A stretch of 5,624 bases of DNA, taken from an uncultured Alphaproteobacteria bacterium. Its GTDB lineage: Bacteria > Pseudomonadota > Alphaproteobacteria > Minwuiales > Minwuiaceae. Made by a program: the position numbers and the translations under genes. The number at the start of each line of letters is the position of its first letter. Positions within the stretch are counted from its first letter, which is position 1. The notes beneath the pieces were generated by a model. The model did no database searches. It was not told the origin of the DNA and saw only the letters and a list, made by a program, of their open reading frames with translations. The stretch spans positions 1 through 5,624 of the forward strand of contig CAJYBQ010000259.1 of NCBI GenBank assembly GCA_913064755.1, in the 5' to 3' direction. Below are positions 1 to 5,422 of this stretch, in pieces.

Positions 1-733
1 CGGAGGTCATGCCCATGGCGGCGGCCATGGACAGGAAATGGCCGTTCATGACGCGGCGATTGGGCAGGCCGAAGCTGATGTTGGACGCGCCGCAGGTCGT
101 GTTGACCTTCAGTTCCTCCCGCAGGCGCCGCAGCAGCTGAAACACCTGCCGACCGGCATCATTCATGGCCCCGACGGGCATGACCAGCGGATCGACCACC
201 ACGTCCTCGCGCGCGATGCCGTAGTCCGCCGCACGTTCCACGATCTTCTTCGCCACCGCGTAGCGCACGTCCGGGTCGGTGGAGATCCCGGTCTCGTCGT
301 TGGAGATCGCGACCACGGCAGCCCCGTGCTTCTTCACCAGCGGCAAGACGCGGTCGAGGGATTCATCCTCTCCCGTGACCGAATTGACCAGCGCCTTGCC
401 CTGGTAGACGGCCAGTCCGGCCTCCAGCGCGTCGATGATGGAGGAATCGATCGACAACGGCACGTCGACCAGCGACTGCACCAGCTGGATCGTCTCCGCC
501 AGGATGCGCGGCTCATCCGCCAGCGGGATGCCGGCATTGACGTCCAGCATGGTGGCCCCGGCAGCAACCTGGGCCAGCGCATCGGCTTCCACCCGGCTGT
601 AATCGCCTTCCTTCATCTCGGCGGCGAGCAGCTTGCGGCCGGTCGGGTTGATACGCTCCCCGATCACGCAGAACGGCTGGTCGAAGCCGATGAAGATCTC
701 GCGACTGGCGGAACTGATGAGGGTGCGGGTCAT
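1..733 (-). CDS. Methyltetrahydrofolate:corrinoid methyltransferase (partial, C-terminus off the left edge)
   Basis: The protein is a pterin-binding TIM-barrel enzyme of the AcsE/MtgA type, which moves a methyl group between a corrinoid protein and tetrahydrofolate in the cytoplasm. The 244 residues present carry the family landmarks in order: GERINP (25-30), LDVNAG (63-68), IDSS (95-98), NSVTGE (117-122), DPLVMP (181-186) and GASNISFGLPNRR (215-227). The conserved Asp and Asn residues in these strands bind the pterin in characterised relatives. The ATG at 733 is preceded by GAGG at 741-744 with a 7-base spacer, and it overlaps the stop of the upstream gene as ATGA, so translation is probably coupled. 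The reading frame is open at base 1, so the C-terminal end lies outside the window. Its neighbour, a methylene-THF-reductase-family gene, supports a role in oxidising methyl groups that arrive through a corrinoid protein. The methyl donor is not visible here. Dihydropteroate synthase shares the fold but has different motifs. Confidence 0.93.
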   Translation of the reverse strand, partial: MTRTLISSASREIFIGFDQPFCVIGERINPTGRKLLAAEMKEGDYSRVEADALAQVAAGATMLDVNAGIPLADEPRILAETIQLVQSLVDVPLSIDSSIIDALEAGLAVYQGKALVNSVTGEDESLDRVLPLVKKHGAAVVAISNDETGISTDPDVRYAVAKKIVERAADYGIAREDVVVDPLVMPVGAMNDAGRQVFQLLRRLREELKVNTTCGASNISFGLPNRRVMNGHFLSMAAAMGMTS

Positions 734-1641
734 GAACGGGCCTCGATCCTGATCGGCTGGGTGTCGGTGGCGACGGGCTGGCCGTTGACCCAGCTGCCGC
801 GCTCATGCAGCCACTCGCTGGTCTTCTTCAGCCCACCGAACGGAAAGACATGCATCTGGCGCACCGGGCCGGCCGGATCAGCCGCCCAGGCGGCCTCCAG
901 CGGCGCGACAACCGGTTCCGGGGAATAACCGGTGGCCAGCGCGGTGATGGAACTCGCGCGCTTCCTCAGGAACCCCAGGGACGGGCCGACGCCGCACATG
1001 GCCGCGTATTTCAGCAAGGTCGTCAGCTTCGACGGGCCTGCGACACCCATGTGCACCGGCAGGCGGTTGCCCGCGGCGGTGATGCGGTTGGCCCAGCGCA
1101 CGAAACTGCCGGCATCGAACCCGAACTGGGTCACGATGTAGAGGTCGGCGTCCGTGCGGTTGGCGAAGTCGTTCTTCTGCTGGATGGCGAGGTCGAGCAC
1201 GTCGTCGGAAATGTCGGGACTGCCCTCCGGATGGCCGGCAACACCGATGCGCGCGAAGCCGTAACGGTCGAAGACGCCACTCTCCAGCAGGTCGATGGAG
1301 GCGGGGATCGGCCCGAGCTGACGGTCGGGGCTGCCCGCGATGACCAGCGCCTCGTTCACGCCCGCTTCCTCGGAGAACGCACGCACCCGCGCCTCGAACG
1401 CTTCCCACGACGCAAGTCGGCGGGCGGCGATGTGCGGCACGGCGACAAAGCCGCAATCCTGCAGGGTCCTGGCGGCACGCACCAGCCGGTCGGTGTCATC
1501 CGTACCGAGATCGGTCAGGTAGACCCGCGTGTTGACCGGGAACAGGCCGGCGAGATCCGCGGTGTCGAGCACCTGCTTCGGCGTTGCCTCGATCGATGCG
1601 CCGATGCGCGGCGTCCCACCAAGGCGGATCATGTCAGACAT
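730..1641 (-). CDS. Methylenetetrahydrofolate reductase family protein
   Basis: This 303-residue protein belongs to the MetF/MTHFR flavoprotein family, which interconverts 5-methyl-THF and 5,10-methylene-THF. Visible landmarks are SIEATP (16-21), whose Glu aligns with the catalytic Glu of MetF; PHIAAR (69-74); GVAGHPEGSPD (133-143); VTQFGFD (170-176); and LPVHMGVAGP (194-203). The length is close to the roughly 300 residues of bacterial MetF. The divergent N-terminus and the location in a corrinoid operon suggest the catabolic subgroup, which oxidises methyl-THF, and not the methionine-biosynthetic enzyme; that is inference. The start at 1641 is chosen because a GGGGG tract lies 8 bases upstream. 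The ATG at 1647 would be only 2 bases from it, and the ATG at 1632 has no comparable site. The start overlaps the stop of the upstream PF13769 gene (ATGTCTGA), and the stop overlaps the start of the methyltransferase gene. Confidence 0.92.
   Translation of the reverse strand: MSDMIRLGGTPRIGASIEATPKQVLDTADLAGLFPVNTRVYLTDLGTDDTDRLVRAARTLQDCGFVAVPHIAARRLASWEAFEARVRAFSEEAGVNEALVIAGSPDRQLGPIPASIDLLESGVFDRYGFARIGVAGHPEGSPDISDDVLDLAIQQKNDFANRTDADLYIVTQFGFDAGSFVRWANRITAAGNRLPVHMGVAGPSKLTTLLKYAAMCGVGPSLGFLRKRASSITALATGYSPEPVVAPLEAAWAADPAGPVRQMHVFPFGGLKKTSEWLHERGSWVNGQPVATDTQPIRIEARS
741..744 (-). promoter_or_regulatory. Ribosome-binding site of the corrinoid methyltransferase gene
   Basis: On the minus strand GAGG lies 7 bases before the ATG at 733. 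It sits inside the 3' end of the reductase-family gene, so the downstream gene has its own initiation signal as well as the ATGA stop/start overlap. Confidence 0.7.
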
Positions 1642-1936
1642 CGGCATAGCCCCCGTTGGTGACCAGAGCGTTCAGTTGTTCCTGGGAGAAATCCTGTTCC
1701 AGCGCCGCTGCGGCCAGGGCCACTTCCTGCTCCAGGTCGTCGCCGCAGGTCACCGGGTCACCCCTTCGCCAGGCCTCCAGGTAAGCTTCCGAATCCTGCG
1801 CGCCGACCTTCATGGCCGTGCGGTCGATGGCCTTGATGAAACGTTCGGGCAATTCCAGCGTGGCGCGCTTGCGCCCCTTGCGCACGATGACCTGCGCCGG
1901 GATGTCCCGCCAGTACACGACCACTTTTTCCGCCAT
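1634..1936 (-). CDS. Small PF13769 ('virulence factor') family protein in a one-carbon operon
   Basis: This is a 100-residue soluble protein with no signal peptide or membrane segment. The pattern YWRDIPAQVIV near residues 8-18, then RFIKAID (32-38), a SEAYLEAWRRGDP stretch (49-61), and a CGDDLE motif with a lone cysteine at 64, match stand-alone members of the family annotated as 'virulence factor' (PF13769). The family is named after a Staphylococcus protein, CvfC, and its biochemical function is unknown to me. The ATG at 1936 is supported by GGAG 8 bases upstream. A longer in-frame version back to 2083 adds 49 residues of poor character and has no good ribosome-binding site. It is the first gene of the operon and overlaps the next by 8 bases, which argues for co-translation and a role in corrinoid or folate methyl transfer. 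The 'virulence' label should not be taken literally. Confidence 0.85.
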   Translation of the reverse strand: MAEKVVVYWRDIPAQVIVRKGRKRATLELPERFIKAIDRTAMKVGAQDSEAYLEAWRRGDPVTCGDDLEQEVALAAAALEQDFSQEQLNALVTNGGYADV

Positions 1937-2021
1937 GCTCATCACTCCGAACAAGGAACGCTGCTGCATCACTATGCGGGCCGGTTCTGGCGGCATCATT
2001 GCTTCTGCACGACCCGCGGAA

Positions 2022-2053
2022 GTCGTTTTCGCGACAAAATGACAGGAAACGAC
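2022..2053. repeat. Inverted repeat GTCGTTT ... AAACGAC with clustered TGTC elements
   Basis: Seven-base arms at 2022-2028 and 2047-2053 are separated by 18 bases. Read on the minus strand, the same stretch contains three TGTC tetramers in close succession. It lies about 90 bases upstream of the PF13769 start codon, a plausible place for an activator or repressor site of the one-carbon operon. The match to any known regulator is not established. Confidence 0.3.
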
Positions 2054-2077
2054 AGTTGCCGATCTGCACGGGCTGGC

Positions 2078-2106
2078 TTGCACAGATCATTATTTAACTA
2101 TATAGT
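2078..2106 (+). promoter_or_regulatory. Candidate sigma-70-type promoter of the DUF899 gene
   Basis: TTGCAC at 2078-2083 and TATAGT at 2101-2106 are separated by exactly 17 bases. The -10 matches consensus at five of six positions and the -35 keeps the TTG core. Transcription would start near 2113, giving a leader of roughly 30 bases before the ATG at 2142. The -10 lies inside a palindrome, so a bound repressor could block it. Confidence 0.5.
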
Positions 2107-2109
2107 AAA
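2094..2109. promoter_or_regulatory. AT-rich palindrome, probable operator
   Basis: The core ACTATATAGT (2097-2106) is a perfect 10-base palindrome. Two further pairs (TT/AA at 2094-2095 and 2108-2109) extend it around one mismatched pair, giving a 16-base near-dyad. It overlaps the -10 hexamer of the plus-strand promoter and presents TATAGT on both strands, as expected for an operator in a divergent control region. No regulator gene is present in the window, so the binding protein is unknown. Confidence 0.45.
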
Positions 2110-2141
2110 TTGAATGCCGAAATGAAGGATGAGGTGCCCCG

Positions 2142-2810
2142 ATGACCCTCGAATTCCCCAACGAGAATGCTGCCTATCGGGCGGCCCGCGATGAACTGCT
2201 GGACGCGGAGGCCGACCTGCGGCAACGAACGGAGGAGGTGGCCGCGATGCGGCGGGCATTGCCCCCGGGTGGCGAAGTTCCCCAGGACTACCTGTTCCAC
2301 GACATGGCGGGCCGACCTGTCCGGTTCAGCGACCTGTTCGCAGACGGTCAGGACACGCTGGCGCTCTACAGCTTCATGGTTGGCACGGACGAAACGGCCC
2401 CCTGCCCGATGTGCACCGGCCTTGTCGATGCGCTCGACGGTGCCGCACCGCATATCCGCGCCCGCATCGGGCTGGAGGTCGGGATCGGCGGCAGCAGCAC
2501 GCAGGCGGCCCAGGTCACGGCGGCGCGGGGGTGGAAGCACATCCGGGCCCTGTCGTTCGCCGGCACGGACTACAACCGCAGCTACCACGGCGAAAGTCCC
2601 GACGGGGCGCAGTGGCCGATGCTGAACGTGTTTCAGCGTGGGGATGGCGTGATCCGGCATTTCTGGGCAACGGAACTCTTCGCGCGGGAATGGAGCGGTC
2701 ATCCGCGACACATGGACCCCGCGTGGCCGCTCTGGACGTTCCTGGACTGGTCACCGGCCGGACGTGGCGACTTCTTTCCCGCGCTGCGTTACGGCAACGT
2801 GGACCCGTGA
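2142..2810 (+). CDS. DUF899 family thioredoxin-like protein
   Basis: This 222-residue cytoplasmic protein matches the DUF899 (PF05988) family, which has a thioredoxin-like fold and no firmly established reaction. The sequence shows an N-terminal helical, acidic segment (about 8-35); the family phrase LPPGGEVPQDYLF (40-52); a strand ending in LALYSFMVG (73-81); and the CPMC motif (88-91) within a CPMCTGLVDAL stretch. The CxxC suggests thiol/disulfide or metal chemistry, but this is inference. The C-terminal part is rich in aromatic residues (WPLWTFLDW, 195-203). GAGG lies 7 bases before the ATG at 2142, and a promoter with a TATAGT -10 lies just upstream. It is divergent from the one-carbon operon and convergent with the diguanylate cyclase, so it is probably monocistronic. 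The upstream palindrome suggests repression by an unlinked regulator. Confidence 0.9.
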   Translation: MTLEFPNENAAYRAARDELLDAEADLRQRTEEVAAMRRALPPGGEVPQDYLFHDMAGRPVRFSDLFADGQDTLALYSFMVGTDETAPCPMCTGLVDALDGAAPHIRARIGLEVGIGGSSTQAAQVTAARGWKHIRALSFAGTDYNRSYHGESPDGAQWPMLNVFQRGDGVIRHFWATELFAREWSGHPRHMDPAWPLWTFLDWSPAGRGDFFPALRYGNVDP

Positions 2811-2823
2811 CCCGAACCGGGTC
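2809..2823 (+). terminator. Weak hairpin at the end of the DUF899 gene
   Basis: GACCCG-AAC-CGGGTC forms a perfect 6-base stem with a 3-base loop, starting inside the TGA stop codon. No run of T follows (only GTTC), so it is at best a weak or factor-assisted terminator. A second short stem (CCGTC/GACGG, 2830-2834 and 2841-2845) lies in the same convergent gap and could act in either direction. Confidence 0.3.
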
Positions 2824-2876
2824 GTTCAACCGTCCGACGAGACGGCCCGCAACATCATGCCAAGCCGTGGAACGAT

Positions 2877-4556
2877 CTAGACCGGCTGGCTCTCGACGCG
2901 GTTCCGGCCGTTCTCCTTGGCGCGGTAGAGTGCATTGTCGGCACGCTTGACCACCGCCTCGATGCTCTTTTCCCCGTCGTGGTAGAGGCTGACACCGATG
3001 CTGACCTTGATGCCGAACGTCTTGTCCTCGTGAACAACGGTCGAGGCGGCAAGCGCCAGCCGTATCCGCTCCGCCACCCTCGTCGCGCCCGCCAGCCCGG
3101 TTTCAGGAAGCAGTACCGCGAATTCCTCGCCGCCGATCCGCCCGAGCAGGTCGATGGGCTGTCGCAGGCAGTCGGAGACAATCCTGGCGAAGTGCTTCAG
3201 GGCCGTGTCCCCGGCCGCGTGGCCGTAGCTGTCGTTGACCACCTTGAAGTGATCGATATCGCAGACGAGGACGGCCAGGCCATGACCGTACCGGTTGGCC
3301 CGCTTGACTTCCGCATCGGCCACCCGCTCGAACCGATTGCGGTTCGCCAGGCCTGTCAGGGCATCCGTGTCGGCTGCCTTGCGCAGTTCGGCTTCCAGCT
3401 TCTTCTGCATCGTCATGTCACGCACCACGCCGCTGATGCCCAGCAGCTTGCCATCGGCGGTGCGCACCGCCGAGGAACGCAGTTCCATCGGAATCCGGTG
3501 GCCGTCCTTGTGCAGGGCCTCGGTCTCCACGACGACCGGCGTCGTGCTTTCATGTACTTCGCGGATGTACTTGGCCATCAGGCCGACCATGTCCTTGGGG
3601 CGCAGCATCGCGCTCGGCTGGTTCAGCATTTCTTCCGCCGTATAGCCGTAGATGCGCTCGCAGGCGCTGTTGACATAGCCGATGGTCCCATCCGGGCGAA
3701 TGTGGAACACCGGGTCGCTCAGGTTCTCGACCAGGTCCGACAGCAGCTTGGCGCGCTCGCTGGCCTCCCGCCCCCGTTCCTCCAGCGCCAGCTTGCCGCT
3801 GATGTCGTAGGACACGCTGGCGAACGCCGTGATGTCGCCCGCGTCATCCATCAGGGGGGTGACGCGCAGCTGTACCGGGATGAGGATACCGTCGCCGCGG
3901 CGGCGCCACGTCTCGATCTCGGCAGGGCGTTCAGTCCTTCTGATCTCGTCATTGAACGCCTTCATCCGGGCTTCTTCGCTTTCCGGAATGAACATCTGGT
4001 TCAACTGGCCAAGCATCTCTCCGCGCGGCGTGCGGTAGAGTTTGCAGGCGGCCTCGTTGCAATAGATGATGCGCCGTTCCGTGCTGATCAGGATCATCGC
4101 ATCCATCGAACGGTCGAGCAGCAGGCTCAGATGCTCCGCGCGTTTTTCCGTCTCGCGTTCCGCCGTAACATCCTGGGCCGTGCCGAGCCGCAGATGAATG
4201 GAACCGTCGGGGTTCCGCAGGTTGCGGGTGGTCCATGACAGGTAGACGGTTCGACCGTCACTGGTCAGCCAGTGGCTCTTGAACCTGCGGCCTTCCTCGC
4301 CGGTATCCTCCTCGGCGAACAGCGAACGCGCCATGTCCTGTTGCGCAGGCGGACGGAACGTCCAGATCTTGCGACCTACCGCCTCCTGGAAACCATAGCC
4401 GGTGGCACGGGAAAAGGCGGGGTTGACCCAGACCAGCGTCCCGTCAGGACGGACCGCGGTAAGGATGGCATCGGTCGTGTCGACCAGAGCCTCCAGGAAA
4501 ACCCGCTCATCCAGTCCGCCATCGAAATGCTGCTGTTCTTCTGAATCCGCGTTCAT
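2877..4556 (-). CDS. Three-PAS diguanylate cyclase (PAS-PAS-PAS-GGDEF)
   Basis: This soluble signalling protein makes cyclic di-GMP from two GTP. Counted from the ATG at 4556 (559 residues), it has PAS domains at about 18-130, 143-253 and 270-380, each ending in the (Q/Y/R)D(V/I/M)T/S-type tail, followed by a GGDEF domain at about 395-555. The catalytic signature GGEEF is at 475-479. The metal-site DIDHFK (433-438) and the ND.YGH segment are intact, so it should be active. The inhibitory I-site is altered: the position is QPID (466-469), not RxxD, with an Arg displaced by one residue. There is no signal peptide, membrane span or EAL domain, so the signal is presumably cytoplasmic (redox, ligand or light). 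The start is uncertain. ATG 4598 and TTG 4631 are in frame, but 4631 lies in a terminator loop, and the stretch between 4556 and 4613 is AT-rich with relaxed third positions. None of the starts has a good ribosome-binding site. Confidence 0.95.
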   Translation of the reverse strand: MNADSEEQQHFDGGLDERVFLEALVDTTDAILTAVRPDGTLVWVNPAFSRATGYGFQEAVGRKIWTFRPPAQQDMARSLFAEEDTGEEGRRFKSHWLTSDGRTVYLSWTTRNLRNPDGSIHLRLGTAQDVTAERETEKRAEHLSLLLDRSMDAMILISTERRIIYCNEAACKLYRTPRGEMLGQLNQMFIPESEEARMKAFNDEIRRTERPAEIETWRRRGDGILIPVQLRVTPLMDDAGDITAFASVSYDISGKLALEERGREASERAKLLSDLVENLSDPVFHIRPDGTIGYVNSACERIYGYTAEEMLNQPSAMLRPKDMVGLMAKYIREVHESTTPVVVETEALHKDGHRIPMELRSSAVRTADGKLLGISGVVRDMTMQKKLEAELRKAADTDALTGLANRNRFERVADAEVKRANRYGHGLAVLVCDIDHFKVVNDSYGHAAGDTALKHFARIVSDCLRQPIDLLGRIGGEEFAVLLPETGLAGATRVAERIRLALAASTVVHEDKTFGIKVSIGVSLYHDGEKSIEAVVKRADNALYRAKENGRNRVESQPV

Positions 4557-4612
4557 GCCCGCAATCTGGACGTCAGTCGTGAAAAATTGGTTTACCATGA
4601 CAGCGCCGAGAC

Positions 4613-4642
4613 AAAAAAAGGCGGCCCGCAAAGACCGCCTTT
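4613..4642 (-). terminator. Strong intrinsic terminator of the substrate-binding-protein gene
   Basis: Read on the minus strand, AAAGGCGG and CCGCCTTT form a perfect 8-base stem around a 10-base loop, followed by an uninterrupted T run (seven A on the plus strand, 4613-4619). It lies about 40 bases after the stop of the binding-protein gene. It separates that gene from the diguanylate cyclase on the same strand, so the cyclase needs its own promoter in the roughly 57 bases before 4556. The plus-strand reading has no T tract. Confidence 0.9.
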
Positions 4643-4682
4643 CCTCGTTGATCGGGCTGTTGGCAGAAATCCGCCGACAGGA

Positions 4683-5396
4683 TCAGTCGATGTCGTCCTT
4701 CGGGCGGATCTTGTTCACGACATCCGGTCCCGGCAGGACGTCCTGGCCGGAAACGTAGCGCCAGCCGACCATCTCACCCTTGCCGTCACGCAGCAACGTG
4801 CGGCCGACATAGGCCCCCATGGTGGACTGGTGATCCGCACGGCGGAAATAGATCGTACCGAGCGGGGATTCGAAACCAAGCCCGCGGAAGGCCTGCAGCA
4901 GCAGTTCAGTCTGGACCGTCTTGCCCTTCTCGATGGCGGCCGCGATCGCCTGGAAGGTCACGTAGCCCACCAGCGAACCGGTCTTCGGGTTCTCGCCCCA
5001 GCGATCCTGGTAGGCCTTGACGAACTTCTTGTGCTCCGGCTTCTCGATGTCGTTCCAGGGGTAGCCCGTCACGATCCAGCCATTCGGGGTTTCCTCGCCC
5101 AGCGGCTCCAGGTATTCCGGCTCGCCCGTCAGCAGGCTGGTGACGTCACGGCCTTCGAACAGGCCGCGCAGGTTGCCCTCACGCACGAAAGCGGCAAGGT
5201 CGCCGCCGAAGGTGACGTTGAAGATGGCATCCGGCTTCGCGGACTCGATTGCCCGCACGGTGACACCGGCATCGATCTTGTTCAGCGCCGGCCATTGTTC
5301 CTCGACGAATTCCACTTCGGGCTTCAGCCGCTTCAGCTCTTCCTTGAAGACAGAGAAGGCGTCCTGGCAATACTTGTAGTTCGTCGCAATCGGCGC
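4683..5396 (-). pseudogene. ABC transporter substrate-binding protein, branched-chain amino acid (Liv) type, 5'-truncated
   Basis: The frame encodes the last 237 residues of a periplasmic type I binding protein (Peripla_BP_6 class), which would deliver an amino acid, amide or similar ligand to an inner-membrane permease. Recognisable segments in order are ATNYKYCQDAF, PEVEFVEEQWP, KIDAGVTVRAIESAKPDAIFNVTFGGDLAAFVREGN, SLLTGEPEYLEPLGEETP and GWIVTGYPW. Full-length relatives have about 400 residues, so the signal peptide and most of the first lobe are missing. The frame meets TAA at 5397-5399, and no upstream frame restores the family sequence. The only in-frame initiation codon near the break is GTG at 5315, inside the fold. 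Read as it stands this is a broken gene. If the junction is an assembly error, the real gene is intact. A strong terminator follows. The ligand cannot be deduced from the C-terminal half alone. Confidence 0.85.
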
Positions 5397-5422
5397 TTAG
5401 CGCACGGCGAACAGATTCGCCG
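5393..5422. repeat. Two adjacent palindromes at the 5396/5397 breakpoint
   Basis: GCGCTTAGCGC (5393-5403) is a perfect dyad around a central base and contains the TAA stop codon. Two bases on, CGGCGAA-CAGA-TTCGCCG (5405-5422) is a perfect 7-base stem with a 4-base loop. They sit exactly where the truncated binding protein meets an unrelated reading frame. There is no T run, so they do not read as an intrinsic terminator. Confidence 0.5.

Larger units (their letters stand above)
1937..2141. promoter_or_regulatory. Divergent intergenic region between the one-carbon operon and the DUF899 gene
   Basis: These 205 bases carry no convincing gene. They must hold the promoters of both flanking transcription units. 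Composition shifts from GC-rich next to the operon to AT-rich around 2090-2112. Dyad elements visible here are GATCTG/CAGATC (2061-2066 and 2083-2088), GTCGTTT/AAACGAC (2022-2028 and 2047-2053) and the palindrome at 2097-2106. No B12 box, SAM box or other riboswitch-like core was recognised. Confidence 0.7.

Noticed and set aside
38..928. Long plus-strand open frame (296 codons) opposite the one-carbon genes
   Set aside because: Its translation is rich in Arg, His, Gln and Asp without family features. It is the antisense shadow of two well-recognised minus-strand genes and spans their junction.
805..1662. Plus-strand open frame opposite the MTHFR-family gene
   Set aside because: Shadow frame. 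The minus strand carries clear MTHFR motifs and G/C third positions.
1937..2083. 49-residue N-terminal extension of the PF13769 protein
   Set aside because: No good ribosome-binding site at the upstream start, unlike the GGAG 8 bases before 1936, and the extension lies over likely regulatory DNA and does not resemble the family.
1937..2141. Cobalamin or SAM riboswitch ahead of the corrinoid-related operon
   Set aside because: Looked for because the pathway uses B12 and methyl-THF, but no B12-box-like or SAM-box-like core or large paired structure was found. Only short dyads are present.
2094..2711. Minus-strand frame opposite the DUF899 gene
   Set aside because: Low-complexity shadow of the DUF899 coding sequence. 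It would also run through the promoter and palindrome.
2979..4238. Plus-strand 419-codon open frame opposite the diguanylate cyclase
   Set aside because: The opposite strand encodes PAS and GGDEF domains with an intact GGEEF motif. The plus frame shows only shadow composition.
4683..5315. Intact 210-residue protein starting at GTG 5315
   Set aside because: Homologous binding-protein sequence continues upstream in frame to 5396, and the GTG lies inside the fold with no signal peptide, so this is not a genuine start.
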